In this document: one piece after another, positions 1 through 10,800 of the stretch
Layout: every line of letters starts with the position of its first letter
How positions within the stretch are numbered: position 1 is the first letter of the stretch
Source of the DNA: Strix aluco
Lineage: Eukaryota; Chordata; Aves; Strigiformes; Strigidae
Length of the DNA: 64,000 bases
NCBI RefSeq assembly: GCF_031877795.1
Contig: NC_133948.1
Location: 310,001-374,000, forward strand
Direction of reading: 5' to 3'
Position numbers and translations under genes: made by a program
The notes under the pieces: model-generated
What the model was told of the DNA's origin: nothing
What the model saw: only the letters and a program-made list of their open reading frames with translations
Databases searched by the model: none

Positions 1-152
1 CCCTCGGCGCCGGGGAGGGGGCGGCCGCAGCTCCAGCACGGCGGGGCCGGCGGAGGGCCCGGCCCGCCGCAGCTCCAGCCCCGCGGGGCCGCCTGGGCGA
101 GGCGGAGCGGCCCCCGCAGCCCCCCGAGAGGCCGCCGCAGCGCCGCCCGCAT
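1..152 (-). CDS. HSCB: Possible HSCB N-terminus (partial, mitochondrial Fe-S co-chaperone)
   Basis: A minus-strand ATG at 152-150, with a purine at -3, opens a frame that stays open to the window edge (50 complete codons). The peptide begins MRAALRRPLGG and is rich in Arg, Ala, Gly and Pro. It has no acidic residue in the first 26 positions, as in a mitochondrial targeting sequence. The main support is context: in other tetrapods HSCB, a J-domain co-chaperone that hands Fe-S clusters from ISCU to HSPA9, is transcribed divergently from CHEK2. The Cys-rich and J domains would lie outside the window, and the frame has no clear match to the human start. An open frame of this length in GC-rich DNA can also arise by chance, so the assignment is tentative. 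Confidence 0.3.
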   Translation of the reverse strand, partial: MRAALRRPLGGLRGPLRLAQAAPRGWSCGGPGPPPAPPCWSCGRPLPGAE

Positions 153-201
153 CGCGCGGCCCGCGGCTCCCGGCAGCCCTCGCGCGGCCGCCCGCGCCCT
201 G

Positions 202-206
202 ATTGG
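202..206 (-). promoter_or_regulatory. Inverted CCAAT box (NF-Y-type)
   Basis: ATTGG in the context GATTGGCT, the reverse of a CCAAT box. It lies between the candidate HSCB start (152) and the first candidate CHEK2 exon-1 donors (243, 267), a usual arrangement in bidirectional CpG-island promoters. Confidence 0.45.
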
Positions 207-379
207 CTCCGCGGGCGGCGCGAGGCGCGTGCGGGCTGCGCGGTGAGCGGCGCGTGCTCCCCCACCGTGAGTTCGGGTCCCCCCGCGGTTGCCGGTCCCG
301 GCTCCTGGCCGCCCCCGCCCCACCCCGCCCCGCCGGTGCTGCCCGCCGCGGCTCTTCCCGGCAGCGTCGCGCAGCCCGC

Positions 380-426
380 GGGGCCGGGGCCGGGGCCGGG
401 GCCGGGCCGGGCCGGGCTGGGGCGGG
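380..426 (+). repeat. GGGGCC hexanucleotide tract grading into GGGCC repeats
   Basis: Four perfect GGGGCC units (380-403) are followed by GGGCC-type units. Runs of three or four G at regular spacing could fold into a G-quadruplex on the plus strand. The tract lies inside the CHEK2 promoter island. Confidence 0.7.
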
Positions 427-428
427 GC

Positions 429-441
429 GGCAGGGGGCGCT
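429..441 (+). promoter_or_regulatory. CTCF-like core motif, copy 1
   Basis: GGCAGGGGGCGCT matches the well-known vertebrate CTCF core (CAGGGGGCGCT type). A second identical 13-mer lies 52 bp downstream in the same orientation. Confidence 0.5.
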
Positions 442-480
442 GCGCGCGGGGTGGCGGGAGGCAGCCCAGCCCCGCCGGCC

Positions 481-493
481 GGCAGGGGGCGCT
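481..493 (+). promoter_or_regulatory. CTCF-like core motif, copy 2
   Basis: Exact second copy of GGCAGGGGGCGCT, immediately followed by the 17-base G run. Confidence 0.5.
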
Positions 494-510
494 GGGGGGG
501 GGGGGGGGGG
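494..510 (+). repeat. Poly-G run
   Basis: Seventeen consecutive G residues followed by TGGTGGG. It is a mononucleotide tract prone to length change and sequencing error, and could form a G-quadruplex. Confidence 0.85.
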
Positions 511-736
511 TGGTGGGCGTCGCTCCCGCCTCCCCCGGGCCCCGCGGCGCCGGCCGGGGCCGCGCTCGGTCGCCGCTCCTGGTGCCGGTTGCGGTGGGGA
601 GGGCGCTGGCGGGAGGGGCCGCCCGCAGATCCGCGGTCCGGGACTCCCCGGCGCTCCCCGCGAGTGCGGAGCGGCCGCTGCCGCCGCCTGAGCGCCCCGG
701 GGCGGCCGCGCCCGCGCTACCGGCCGCTCCGCGAAC

Positions 737-742
737 CACGTG
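737..742. promoter_or_regulatory. Canonical E-box
   Basis: Palindromic CACGTG (USF/MYC-family type) within the CpG island, upstream of the candidate donor at 801. Function is inferred only from the motif. Confidence 0.35.
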
Positions 743-1610
743 GCGCCGCCGCGTCCCTGCGGGGGGTGGTGGGAGGCGGCGGGGCGGCCCGGCCGGTCCT
801 GTGAGTCCTGGGAAAAACCGGGGCAGCGGGCGGGGGGGGGCCCGCGGGCCGCGGCTGCTGGACGGGACGAGCTGGTCGGGGGGGGATCCCAAGCGGGCGG
901 CGGGGCCGGTGCCGCTGAGGGTTCCCGCCCCGCGGGGCACGGAGGTGCCGTTTGTGCCCTTTGCCGCCGCCTCCGACAGCGGCTGCTGCGGGCGTGGGGC
1001 GCGTCTCTGAGTCCGTCAGTTTTGTACATGAACTGCGTGTAGGGGCGGCTCTTCTGCCAATAAACCTGCAGAAGAGAACCGCGCAGAGGAGGTTTGCGGG
1101 AGTTCGTGGGTTATAACCTCTATTAAAGGAATATTCAGCCAAAACACCAAATTGGCTTGCTGTGTGATAAATCTGTGGGGCGCTTTCAGCATCAAGAAAA
1201 CGTACTTCGTTTTCTAGTTCTTATTTTTCCTTTTTCAGTTTTTCCTTTCGTGTTTAGGGAGCTGCAGTGGTCGCTGCTCTGTGTGGATGCTCTGTCAGGG
1301 TACGCTGCTCACGTGTCTGTGAAATGACGTGTGAGCCCTGAAGAACTCGAGTGAAAATCTGGGAATGAGGTTTCGCTGTGGTTTCAGAACCAGTAGCGGG
1401 AGCGCCACATTCTTTGTTTAAAACACAAAACATCATGGTTTGCAAAATTCTTGGGGATTTACACGTAATCCACACATGCACGCTTTGGTTGACTTTTACT
1501 TCGTTGAAGGCTGAGAATAGACTTGGACGTTAATGGTACGGCGCGTGAATGTTTGTCAGTCTTACTTTCCTGTAGTAATTATTTTTTTAAACGTTCTCTT
1601 TGAAGCCAAC

Positions 1611-1860
1611 ATGTCTCGAGAGACTGGGAGTGAAGCGCAGCAGTCTCAAGGTGCCCAGCAGTCACAGAGCGGTGCCGGTTCCTCTTCCAGTGGGTCACAG
1701 AGTACCAGCCAGTCTTCCTCGAGTTCTGGGACCATCAGTTCTTTGGACACGGTTCCCACTCAGGAGCTTCCGTCGATCCCTGAGGACCAGGAATCTGAAG
1801 AGCTTGTTCCTCAGCCTTGGGGTCGACTCTTTGCACTTGGAAAAGGTTTCAGCAATTACG
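1611..1860 (+). CDS. CHEK2: CHEK2 coding exon 1 (start codon, SQ/TQ cluster)
   Basis: Encodes [13 protein letters not shown] through GKGFSNY plus one base of codon 84. The start is chosen by alignment with the human MSRES start and by an acceptor (TTTGAAG) ending at 1605, five bases upstream. The frame is open further upstream, but that part is intronic. The donor GTATGT begins at 1861. Confidence 0.93.
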
Positions 1861-4800
1861 GTATGTGCCTCTTGGTTCGTTTGTAGCACCTCTGAAAAGT
1901 TTTGAGGGGCTTGGTAGAGAGCGGTGTCTTCATGTTCAAATTCAGTACAAGCCAATTTAAGTACAGCCTTGCAACTTTTGCAGTAATGTTTTATTCCGTG
2001 CTACATCCCAGTGTTTGTACTGGGTACCCTGGTGTGCAGCTTCCACAGACTTAGAGGAATTGTGGGGTATTCACGTTCTTTACTACTTGCTTCACTTTTC
2101 CATTTCATAATTTATTTTGTTTATATATCATATAAGTCTCTCTGTATTGCTGAAGGTGAACTGAAAACTCTATTCCTAAAGAGGTTAAAATTATTAAAAT
2201 ATTGTACAAGGTGCACTAAGACAAATAAACTTGATCTTACAGGAACATTCTTGTCTTTGTTATCCCACTCACTGCCATTTGGCATCATTCTTTAGTGCCA
2301 CAGTTAGTAACTTCCTGCAATTTTGTGTTCTCTCTCTGCTTTACTTCCCCCTGCTCTACAGACTGCGTGAATGATGAATACTGGTTTGGAAGAGACAAAA
2401 GCTGTGATTATAGTTTTTCTAAGCTAGGATTGTCTGAGACTGGCTTCTACCAAAACTACAGCAAGAAGCATTTCCGAATTTTCAGGGTAGGTTATAAAAA
2501 GGTTAACTGTTGTCTTCTATCTTGTCATAATTGAAAGAGATTGACTTTGGCAGGGGTGGATCCTAAAGAAATCTAAGTTTTAATTACCTTCAGTGTTGAC
2601 TCCCTTAACAAGACTCTTGGCAATGCTCCATTAAGCTGGTTTATGAAATAACCTCAGTAGTCTGTTTTCCTGAGCCAATAATAGTAAATTTCTATAGTCT
2701 GTCATGTCTTTACAGTAAAGTATCTTTTTCCCTCCTGTTATCTTTCCCTTTTTTTTTCTCTTTGAGGAAATGGGTCCAAAAAATTCCTATGTTGCCTACA
2801 TTGAAGACCACAGTGCAAACGGAACTTTTGTTAATAGAGACCTCGTTGGAAGAGGGAAGAGGCTTCCCCTGACTCACAACTCTGAAATTGCACTGTCTGT
2901 ACAGACTAATAAGGGTAAAACGTACTGTAACTTAAGTAGGTTCTTCATGTGCTGACCAAGAGGTCCTTTCCACACTGATCTGAATGTTTCTTGCAAGCTG
3001 CGCTGCTTCATGAGTGCTGTTAAAATACAGCTGTGATTTGATGTTTTAGTACTCGCATAAAAATTATCTCTGTCCACCTCAACCCTAGGAAAAAACCTGA
3101 AAAAAGAAAAGTTATAAGAAGCTGCATCAGGAACCACCTTACTAGACTATAAATTTTTACAGTTGTTTTCCTATTTTTGAAACACTTTTGTGCTTCCGTA
3201 GCCGTGTATGTGGTGGTGGGAACAGAAGAAACAGACTATTCAAGGGAGGTTGAAAAAAACCCAGGTACTTACCGGATGCTGCATAATAATTAAAAAACGC
3301 TCTTAAAAATTAGCAGGTTGGGGGCTTGTTTCTTTGCCTTTGCTTTTCCAGGAAGATGCTGTCTTCCCGACTGTCACTTCTCTTCTTCCCTACTGTGACA
3401 CTGAAATTCTTGCTGATTTTGTCCCTAACTAGTGTTAATTGATGAGGCAGTGTTGTGAAGTTAATAGCGATGATGTCAGTTTTAAGTAATAACATCACCT
3501 TGCTAACCCATAGCTGATGTCATTTATAGCATCAATTAACTTTCTAATATAATTATTTTTCTTCTAGGAGGCAGCATTTTCTTAGTTATGTTGTTGACTA
3601 TAAAAGCTCGGGAAGCATAGTTGTTTGTTGTAACAACATTTTAAAGTTAATAACAGGAAAATAATCTCCACTCGTTTTCCTAGTGTTTGTATTTTCTGAT
3701 CTTACGGTGGATGATCAGTTAGTGTTTCCTAGAGAATTCAGAGAGAAATATATCATGTCGAAGACTTTGGGAAGGTAAGCATCCTTCTTTCCATTGCATT
3801 AAGCATTGATTTTTGTTACCATTTTCAGTACCTTGTGCTGGAGTTATTACCAGTGTTAACTGAGCTGCTGTTTTTTAGGGAAAAAAAAAAAAAGGAAAAA
3901 AGAATAACACCTGAGTAAACCTGTTCTTTACAACGGCTTAGACAGGAATTTTGGCTTTATTCCTCTAATTGACTTGGGTTTTGTAACCTACCGTTAGTTG
4001 TGAAACCCAGGTTTAGAGAAAAAAGTCTGCAGATACTTAACAAGTTTTTAAATTTTGTATATTAGTTTACTCAGTTATTGGAAGTAGAAGGAAGAGCTTT
4101 ATGTCAGAGCTTTCTACAACATTGCTGTTGAGGCCTTCAGACAGAAAGGGAAAGAACTGCTTTCAGGAAAAAGGAGAGAGGCTATTTTTTATCTTTTGGA
4201 AAAAGATGGTCAGTGAAGAATTTGGAGAATGGTTAAGTGGAAACAAATCCGACGCAAAATACAAGGGTTTATTTCTGTAATGTAATTGCTACTTAGTAAA
4301 AATAAAAGTATTGTCATACCCATCCTTCAGATTTGTGCAGTCTGGTGTTGAGAGAACTCTTCGCTAGGTTCTGTTCTCTTAAATGCATTTGTGTAATGGA
4401 AATGCTGACAGAGCTTGTTCTTGATGCTCATGGGTACCTGCCGTACAGACGAATTAAATTTACATATTTACTCTGCATTTTTGAATGGGTGGCCCTTGAC
4501 ATCACTTGGTATTTAAACAGATTTCCCAATGATTGAATGCTTTCTGAGAAAGTTTTGACAACATGCCATATTCAGAAAGTTAAAAAGCAGCAGCCTCAAA
4601 CTGTGTGTAATCCAATGCTTTTGTTTCATTTGTCTATACTTGTTTTGCAGATTTTTGAAAAGTATTTGTAAGCGTTAACATAGCTGTGCTTTTATGTTAG
4701 TGGTGCCTGTGGAGAAGTCAAACTGGCATTTGAGAAGAGCACTTGTAACAAAGTTGCGGTGAAGATAATCAATAAACGGAAGTTCATGGCAAGTGGAATT

Positions 4801-7800
4801 AGAGAGGCAGTAAGTATTTTTGTTTGTCTGTCTTCTGGTCATCTTGCAGCAGTCCTGGAATATTTGGTAACCTCCCTGACTTCCCAGCTCACTTCAGCTA
4901 AAGAGGATTTTCTCACTTAGTGTCCTCTGTATGTGATTTCAAAATGCCTTTTGATCTTACAGAATCTATAGAATTCTGTAGAAAGTGCTTGCTTTTATTG
5001 TTTGACCACACGTCATGATGTTTGTAATTTAGGACTGTTTGTTAATGTGGTACAAACAAAGGGTGGTGGGGAGTCTTGGGGGGTTTATCCCCTAAAATGC
5101 ATCAGATGGGCACATCATAACCCGCAGAGTCTGACCAAAAATTTACAAACTCTGCTAGTTTTGTTGTATTCTCCATCATAATACTTTTTAACAAAATCGT
5201 ATGAAGCCTTTTGGGAAGGGATTTCCATGTGTCCAGTCTTGTAGCAGAAGGCTGAATTTGAAGGAGAACAAGTCAAGTGGCTTTACTCCAACATGAGAAA
5301 CATATCCAAGCAACTTTGTATCTATTACTCTCATCTTATATAAAGGTATAGGATAAACTTTGAAGAAAAATACAGTTAGAGGCAAAAGTGCATGGAAGAA
5401 AGAGTTCTGTAAGTTGTGCTGCTGTGGATTTACTGAAGTTAAATCAAGTTGGATTATCCTTATTAATTTCTTTGATGAGAAAATGGACTTCAGAGCATAG
5501 ATACAATCTACAGAATCTGTTCAAACTGACAAAATATTTCAGCAGTACATCAGTATGGGAAACTACTGCTTGTTGTGGAAAATATTTTCGTAAAGGGAAA
5601 AATGGTAAGGTGGAAAGGTAGCTGGCTAAGGAAAGGATGACAGGAGGCTTCAGTGGGAGCCAAATTAGTTACTGGTGAAAGTTCTGAGAATTTGTTTTCT
5701 GTACTATTACATTTAGAGATCATGGCACAAAAAGTAGGAATATACTAGTTCAGCTCTTTGGCACTGACGCAAAGCTCCGTTGATGGAAAGGAAGATTGCA
5801 GTATCATGTATGAAGAACTGGTGCCTTTGTATGCTGGAGTAATAGTGCAAGATTGTATACTTCAGTGACAATTTCTGCTGTAATCTGCACTTTTCCTAGT
5901 TCAGAGGAGGGGGTAGATACAGTTTTTTGCAGATGAATATGTGACATCAGTGTGATTGAAAATTGCAAAATGCACTTTTGGAACATGTCCAATAAAGATT
6001 AAGAAATGCTGTTACAAATTATAATTATGAAGAAATGAAATGCCATTCTACCAAACAGAGATAGGACTGCATCCGGCGCGTTGTATGCGGATTTGATAGT
6101 GTGTGTTCAAAGACGACTGATTTGGATTGGAAGAAGAGCAAAAAACACTGCTGGGCTGGTTTCATGAGTTGAGCCTAAGCCACAGATTAAAAATATCTGT
6201 TTATGTTATCTTGCAAAATAAAAGCTAGGAGAGAGAGTAGCATTTAATTTTAGGGTTACCCCGTACAGAAGGCATCTTTGAGGGAGGGAAGCTGTTTAAA
6301 GGCCAATAGCGATACATACTTGCCAAGATTACTTTTTTTTTTGTAGATTGGAAATTAGGGGAGATTTCTAACCTGCAGTGAAATGACATGTCTGGAGCAA
6401 TATCTTGCTACAGATAATTGAGAGTAGACTGTTCATTTAGTTCACTGAAGGCTCCTGATTGGTTTGTAGAAAAAGACTGTATGTTATGGTCACTTAAAGT
6501 ACCAAGGGACGTGAAACGATGGTTTTTCTGGTATTGTCTCTTATTTCTCATATGTCTTATTCCAGAACAGCACTGTCTTACCCAATATGATATTTGATTC
6601 TCTTAATAGAACCCAGCTTTTAATATCAATACAGAAATTGAAATTTTGAAGAAAATAGATCATGTGAGTGTTACTGTACATTTTTATTCATTTTTTGCTG
6701 CCTTCTGTACTTCCATAGTTCACTGACCTTAATGTAGTAACTAAAGATCAATTTTATCTGTTTAGAAAATATGTTAAAGGGTGTATATAATTTTTCTTGT
6801 AAATAAGTCTATTGAATGCTTCTTTTTTTCTTCTTTTAAGTATACTGTGTCTTTACAGATTGGAGATTTTAAAACCTTGAATAACTGAGATGTAAATTTG
6901 AGAAGAAACTTCACAGGAGAAGTTTCAACTTGAATCACTGTTGTAGAAATCTTTCCTTGATGCATGTTTTTGTAAATACTGCCAGATAACAAAATATAAA
7001 GATTAGATTCCAATGGCAATTTTTTGAATTTGTATCCTCTTTCCCCTGCATCCCCTCCTCCTCGCCCCCCTGCCCTGCAAAAGGCATTACTTTTACTTTT
7101 GTTAAGTAGAGGGTTTGCATAGCTTAATGAACTTTCCCTTGCTTCCCAACGGGCTATTGCATATAAAGAAAATATTGAGGGTATGGTAACTCACAGCCGG
7201 AAAAAATAGGGATACTCGTTGAGCTGTAGTCACCACAAGGGTTGAATGTTTGTGTGTGTGGAGGTATGGGGGAGAAGACAACAGACTTGAGTATTAAGTG
7301 TTTGCCAAAGCCTGGGGTGTGAGTCAGATGTGTTAAGTGTTAGTTTAACTGGCATGGTTGAAATCATACTGAAACGGGAACTTCAGGATGATAAACTGTT
7401 GATAATGTTAGTTTCTACAAATGATTCTACTTTTCTGTGTGTGTCCATTTGTGTTCCTTCTTTTATTAGCCTTGCTTAATCAAGATCAAAAACTTCTTTG
7501 AAGCAGAGGATTACTACATTGTTTTGGAACTGTAAGTAACTTCTTTGAGAGTAAACGCATAAAATGAAATGTTTTTCATAGCCACAAAGAACGTGTATAG
7601 TTCTGAACTCTGGGGTTTTGTTTGGTTGGTTTTGTTTTGTTTTTCTTTTGCTGGCCTCCACTGTTCTCTGAAACCTCATAAAATTAGGAACTAGGATAAC
7701 CAGGAGAGTAATCTTTCTATGCTTTGAAGGCACTTAGTGCCTGGATAGTTGCCCACTATGCTGCTGTTGTGGATTGCAGTTACTTTTTTGATTTTTGAGC

Positions 7801-10800
7801 TCGTAAGAGGAGGCTGATCAAAAATATTGTGACAAGACTCAGCAAAGACTCAGGAGATTAGGCCTAATTCAGCAGTGTGTGTGCTGAGTTTAGGACGTTG
7901 CTCACTCATTTTCAGAAATACATTCCTTCTTTGTAGCCAAAATTGCCAAAAGTTTTGGTCTCAGTCTTGTCTAATGAGATGAATCTTTTGGGAGGAATAT
8001 ATTGACTTCTTACCTGCATTTGTTCTAGGATGGAGGGAGGAGAATTGTATGACAGAGTGTCAAGGCCAGTCAAGATGAAAGAAGCTACGTGCAAGTTGTA
8101 TTTTTATCAGATGCTGCTGGCTGTAAAGGTACACAATCATGAATTCTACCAAGAAAAAATGATTATGCATATGGATATCAGTCAGATGAACTTTTCTGTC
8201 ATTTGTCACTTCTGAAACCTGTGCAAGCAATCAGCGCAGTGCTCTTAACAAGTTGATTTAACAAGATTCTTTATCTCACTGCAGCCAAAGAACATCCAAA
8301 CACTCTACTTGTTAGAAACAGGGACTAAAGCAGTGATACAGGCTGCGCTCATCGATGGCAGGGTTATCATGTGAGACTTTCAGTGGGCAGAATCATCAGT
8401 GTAGCAGCCTTCCAAAAAATTAGTGATCGGATGCCTTACTACGCACTCCTGAACAAGCATTTCAGTTCAGCAGACAACAGATTAAGACTACTTTAATAGA
8501 TCTCAAATACCAAATATTGAGTCCTTAGAGAAATTCCTTATAACTTCCTGAAATGCTTAGCATATTTCATTAGTAACTTCTGCAAGATTATTTTCTATGT
8601 CAGACTTAATTGTCTGGAGCTGAATATGCTTTCAGATCAATTATTTTCCTTTTTTCTCTTGACTCAATTTTAATACCTTGCAACTGCCCAAACCAGAAAC
8701 TTAATAGTTGTTCTGTAGAGGTATTAATAAATAATAAACCTAGAATTATTTTTGTCATCAGTGAGTAAACAATTGTATTTCTCCCCAGTTCTCGTTTTTG
8801 GGACAGCCGCCCATATAATGAAAGTGGCGTTATTACCTTCTACTTCGTAATGATACTATGTCTTCAGATATAATAAAGACAAACTATTACTTCTACTTCA
8901 TCATGATACTGTGTCTTCAGATATAATAAATAAAAGCTTCCCTTCAGTGTAAATGTGAAGACAACTCTAGTACCCATTTTGTACTACTAGTTAGACTCAA
9001 TGTTGTTCCTAGTTTTAACACTTCATTGTATCTTAATATATCAGTCATTTATGACTGAATTGTGATTCTTGCTTGCTGTCAGATGTTCTCCTAATGACAC
9101 TAGACATCTATTCTCCAGTTTGGAGCCACTAGAAAACTGGATAGTAGACTTGCACATAGACTTCAGAACTACAGATAAGGGAACAATTCTACGCTTGCCT
9201 CAAGGAAGTAACTCTTTTCAGAATCTTTTGTGTATTTAACCTGATCTTGATCTTCTATCTCCTCCTTACTCAGTCTTCCTAAGTATATCACCAGGTTTTT
9301 GAACCGTATTTCAGCCTCCAGCTCTTTGACCGAGGTGTTTTTTAAATCTGTCTACTATTAGTCACCAGTGTGAGGACTATGGCGAACGTAACTGTCTTTG
9401 CAAACTGAAACATGGGCTTGTAGTTAAGAGGGTATGCTCATACAATAATAATGACTAAAAGAAGAGAGAGAGATTGAAAATGAGAATTCCTGCAAAGGGA
9501 ACACAGAACTTTGGTCTCCCTTAGTTCTGTTGCTTTGACTGAGATGAAGAAAGGAGTACAGCTTTCCAGTGAAGGGGAAGGACGGAACACCTTGCCAGGC
9601 CTACGTACTGTGCTTGCACCGAGATTTGGCATTTGAAGCATAATCGTTTCTAAGGTTGTTTTTTGTTTCTCTTTTTTTTTTTAAGAAGAGTCAAGCATAA
9701 TACATAAATGTGCATATGTCTCTTAAACAATCATTTCAGTTATCCTGCCATTGCTATATGAAAAATTGGGAAGCTTACATTTAAAAAAAAAGTTAATAGT
9801 CTGTTTTTCTTTGATTGTATATCTGTATATATCTAGTATCTTCATGACAATGGAATTATACACCGAGATCTAAAGCCAGAGAATGTGCTACTTTCATCTT
9901 CTGAAGAAACATGTCTTATAAAGGTAAGGAAGCTTACATTTCTTCTTGTTCATTTAGAAATTTGGGAGTATTCCTTCCCATTCTTCTCTATTTAGTTAAA
10001 CATAGCAAAAAAAAAAAAAAAAATGGAATTAGTCATACAAACTATGAAGTAACTTAAAGCATTGAGGGGTTTTTTGTAATTTTAATTTTATTTTTGTGGA
10101 TATTTCAACCCATACACTTACCTAAGAACAACTGAGAAATGTTGTGCTTGTTTAGCACTTAATTGAGTACACAACTTCAAATGTTGATACCTTTTTTTTT
10201 TTTTCAATAAAATCTAAATTCTTGAATTACAGATTTGCACAAATAGCCAGGCTGTATGATGACAGGGTTTTTTTGTTGTTTTGGGGGGGGGGTTAGGGTT
10301 GGGGATTTTTGGTGGGTATTTTTTGTGGGTGTTTGTGTTTTGTTTTGTTTATTTTTCCCCAGATAAAGCATTGAATAGATTTGCATGCTAAACTGCTTAT
10401 TTTTCAAGTAATCTCTTCTAATAAACTACAGTTCTTTTATTCTGTGGTTGTCCATTTACATCCAAATCTGGGAGTACTTTTTGCTAGTGTTAAGTGTGAT
10501 CCTCTGACCTATTTCTCCCTCTCTCAGTTGTTGTTTACTGCATACTTAATAATAATTGGGGTAGATTTTGTTCATAGTCGTACTGGAACTGACTTGGAAG
10601 AAAATGTTACCTCCTGATGTATGTTGACGATATGATATGTTCTAGTACAATCAATCCTAATATGTAATGTAGTGTTACCGTTTTTAAACCCAAGATTACA
10701 GATTTTGGACAATCCAAGATTCTTGGAGAAACTTCTCTTATGAAAACATTATGTGGTACTCCCACGTATCTTGCTCCTGAGGTTCTAAATTCACTTGGGA

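Larger units (their letters stand above)
1..1020. promoter_or_regulatory. CpG-island promoter of CHEK2, probably shared with divergent HSCB
   Basis: About 1 kb of extremely GC-rich, CpG-dense sequence ends sharply near 1020, where AT-rich intron begins. It contains an inverted CCAAT box, an E-box and CTCF-like cores, and no convincing TATA box. Human CHEK2 has a non-coding first exon; here splice-donor-like GTGAGC at 243, GTGAGT at 267 and GTGAGT at 801 could each end such an exon, but sequence alone does not choose. The rest of the stretch to 1605 is the intron before the first coding exon, where I see nothing else. Confidence 0.8.

Noticed and set aside
203-1142. Overlapping open frames in the CHEK2 promoter island
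   Set aside because: Same compositional artefact; no domain, no homology, and several mutually overlapping frames.
10285-10310. Telomere-like GGGGTTAGGGTTGGGG
   Set aside because: Only about one TTAGGG unit within a G/T-rich low-complexity stretch; not an interstitial telomere array.
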